Part shown: piece after piece, positions 61,356-64,000 of the stretch
How positions within the stretch are numbered: position 1 is the stretch's first letter
Layout of the letters: every line of letters begins with the position of its first letter
Origin: Flaccisagitta enflata
Taxonomy: Eukaryota; Chaetognatha; Sagittoidea; Aphragmophora
DNA length: 64,000 bases
Direction: 5' to 3'
Assembly: GCA_965153355.1 (NCBI GenBank)
Contig: OZ231126.1
Span: 99,014,001 to 99,078,000, forward strand
Position numbers and translations under genes: made by a program
Notes under the pieces: generated by a model
Told to the model about the DNA's origin: nothing
What the model saw: only the letters and a program-made list of their open reading frames with translations
The model's database searches: none

Positions 61356-61562
61356 CTTGGAAAAAAAAGTTTGTTGGCGTGTTAAGATATTAATGCTTTG
61401 ATGGCAAATAAAATAGGCAATGAAATTGCCAAAACATTGAGTCATCTCCCTTAGCATCAAGCAACAAATTTACTTATCTAGGAATGCTTTGAATTTAATT
61501 TAATTTTAAGTAATATGCCCCAAAAGTACAATGTAAATCTCGCCAACAAACTTCTTTCCAAG
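61356..61562. mobile_element. 207-bp TIR MITE, second copy
   Basis: CTTGGAAAAAAAAGTTTGTT and GGCG at the left are inverted at the right (CGCCAACAAACTTCTTTCCA). Same family as 19332-19533. Confidence 0.6.
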
Positions 61563-61577
61563 GTGGAAGATGTGATG

Positions 61578-61684
61578 AACAGTTAACCAGACATCATGAG
61601 ATGCACACACAGAAGAACATGCACAGAAAAATAAGAATCCCATTTACGACTTTTTTCCGGTCGGCGAGAGCCGCCTTTATTGGT
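61578..61684 (+). mobile_element. family E right end, partial
   Basis: TTAACCAGACATCATGAGAT, CCCATTTACGACTTTTTTCC, GGTCGGCGAGAGCCGCC, TTTATTGGTA. Confidence 0.75.
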
Positions 61685-62139
61685 AAAAACGGGGGGAAGT
61701 TGAGTGTTACATTCAGCTGCCCAAGCGCAATTCCATTACAGCGGTGATACAAAAAGTCCAATTTAGCTGTCTGCTCTTCCGTTTTGTCGTCTCATTGATG
61801 GTGGAAGAGGAAGGAGGGATGTTTAATTCAGCCGCCTGCCATCAGCACCGCCGTCATTACTTTGTAGCAGCTGTTACATTTTCACAATCATCGCGGCGAG
61901 GTCTAGTCGCCTCTTAGTTGTCTATTAGTTGCCCTCTAGTTGCCACTTTCTTGGTCTACTACATTCATTAAGACCCGTTCAAATCTGAGCTTGACGGTCT
62001 GTCTTTGTCTGTCTCTGACGCTCATTCTCTGTCTTTCTATCAGTGGTCCAGTCTGTATTGTCTTGTTGTGGAAACCGCTTCTGTCTTCTTCTTCCCCGAT
62101 GGTTATTTTACTTTTATGCGCTACCTTATCTATCTTTCA
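61685..62139. other. no gene seen
   Basis: TAGTTGCC/TAGTTGTC short repeats at 61905-61945. No coding evidence. Confidence 0.3.
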
Positions 62140-62204
62140 TCTATTCATCTATCTATCTATCTATCAATGTATCTCTCTTTCCATCTATCTATCTATCTAT
62201 CTAA

Positions 62205-62267
<63 letters not shown>

Positions 62268-62279
62268 GCTATCTATCTA
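62140..62279 (+). repeat. (CTAT)n array, left of the MITE
   Basis: About 30 units with a few variants. The array resumes briefly after the MITE at 62457. Confidence 0.95.
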
Positions 62280-62456
62280 CAGTTGAACCCAGCTCTAACG
62301 GACCCGCCACCATCGGAATTCCGCCTATAACAGATGCAAATTCATGGTCCTTTCTAGTTAATTTCTTTTATTTCCTTCACTGGCAATAACTGAAGTCCGT
62401 TTATAACAAAAGCAAATTGTTGGTCCCCTGAAATCCGTTAGAGCGGGGTTCAACTG
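62280..62456. mobile_element. 177-bp pogo-like MITE inside (CTAT)n
   Basis: CAGTTGAACCCAGCTCTAAC against the inverse CAGTTGAACCCCGCTCTAAC, with TA on both sides (62278-62279, 62457-62458). CAGT-GAACC TIRs with a TA duplication fit the pogo/Tigger group. GCAAATT, GGTCC and CCGTTTATAAC occur as inner sub-repeats. Confidence 0.85.
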
Positions 62457-62490
62457 TATCTATCTTTCTATCTTTCTTTCTTTCTATCTA

Positions 62491-62501
62491 CAGTTCAACT
62501 G
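62491..62501. mobile_element. 11-bp scar of the same MITE
   Basis: CAGTTCAACTG between TA dinucleotides equals the first five and last six bases of the neighbouring MITE joined together, within the same CTAT/TTTC array. Confidence 0.5.
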
Positions 62502-62562
62502 TATCTATTTATCGTTTCGTATCTATTTGTCGATCTTCTTTTCTGTCTCTCTTTCTTTCCTT

Positions 62563-62813
62563 CATTCATTCATTCATTCATTCATTCATTCATTCATTCA
62601 TTCATTCATTCATTCATTCATTCATTCATTTATTCATTCATTCATTCTTTCATTCTTTCATTCTTTCACTCATTCGTTCTTTCATTCATTCATTCATTCA
62701 TTCATTCATTCATTCATTCATTCATTCATTCATTCATTCATTCATTCATTCATTCATTTCAATCTTTCTTTCTTCCTTTCTTTCTTTCTTTCTTTCTTTC
62801 TTTGTTTCTTTCT

Positions 62814-62850
<37 letters not shown>
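62563..62850 (+). repeat. (ATTC)n-(TTTC)n-(TC)n array
   Basis: About 195 bp of ATTC with TTTC variants near 62650-62680, then TTTC, then TC. Confidence 0.95.
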
Positions 62851-63904
<1,054 letters not shown>

Positions 63905-64000
63905 TCATAATGTCAAATCTTCGTCGAGCGTTCATTTCCGCAGTGGGGCACAATGTATTTCAGGAATGTCGTAAGTTTTGAAAGAGGGTAAATTTAAATC

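Overview
This is nuclear DNA from a multicellular animal, most likely an invertebrate; I could not name the species. The evidence is GT-AG introns that keep reading frame, two BEL/Pao retrotransposons (a family known only from metazoans), very long GA/CA microsatellites and a dense, nested load of short non-autonomous transposons. There are no bacterial operons, rRNA, CRISPR or prophage.

Layout. 0.3-4.1 kb: a decayed BEL/Pao element on the + strand (Q-rich gag, capsid-like ORF, broken zinc knuckle, pol scrap). 5-22 kb: almost entirely repeats, some nested three deep. They include foldback elements with internal minisatellites ('family B', ends built on GGGCAGCGGCCCC), hairpin-ended elements ('family A', AGTCGCGTGC-type hairpin followed by TCCG/TTGG-rich sequence), a larger hairpin-ended element carrying (GA)n(CA)n ('family E'), and a Mutator-like element. 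23.7-32.6 kb: the best host gene, four exons that join in frame and would encode about 1,596 residues of mostly disordered, low-complexity protein. Its first intron is almost entirely transposon. 35.0-40.5 kb: a second BEL/Pao element on the - strand, with intact gag and protease-RT, a broken RT/RNase H junction and a truncated integrase. Its gag and pol lie in one frame separated only by TGA-CTAG, the published stop-codon readthrough context. 41-64 kb: more A, B and E elements, giant microsatellites, TIR elements with readable target duplications, a 133-bp tandem array split by a MITE, and two short candidate exons (48979-49096 and 55437-55728) whose phases match.

The most interesting signal is the family A/E design. 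Each copy has a palindromic hairpin at one end and an inverted copy of its first ~10 nt near the other end. The hairpin sequence differs between subfamilies (AGTCGCGTGC, AGTTGCGGAC, AGTCACTTGC, AGATGCGCCA, AGATGCGTCC), but pairing is kept by compensatory changes and the distal motif changes with it. An empty site at 58.4 kb matches a filled site at 30.2-30.4 kb and shows insertion into a T tract. The layout resembles Helentron/HINE (DINE-1-like) rolling-circle elements, but the covariation is more marked than I know to be described.
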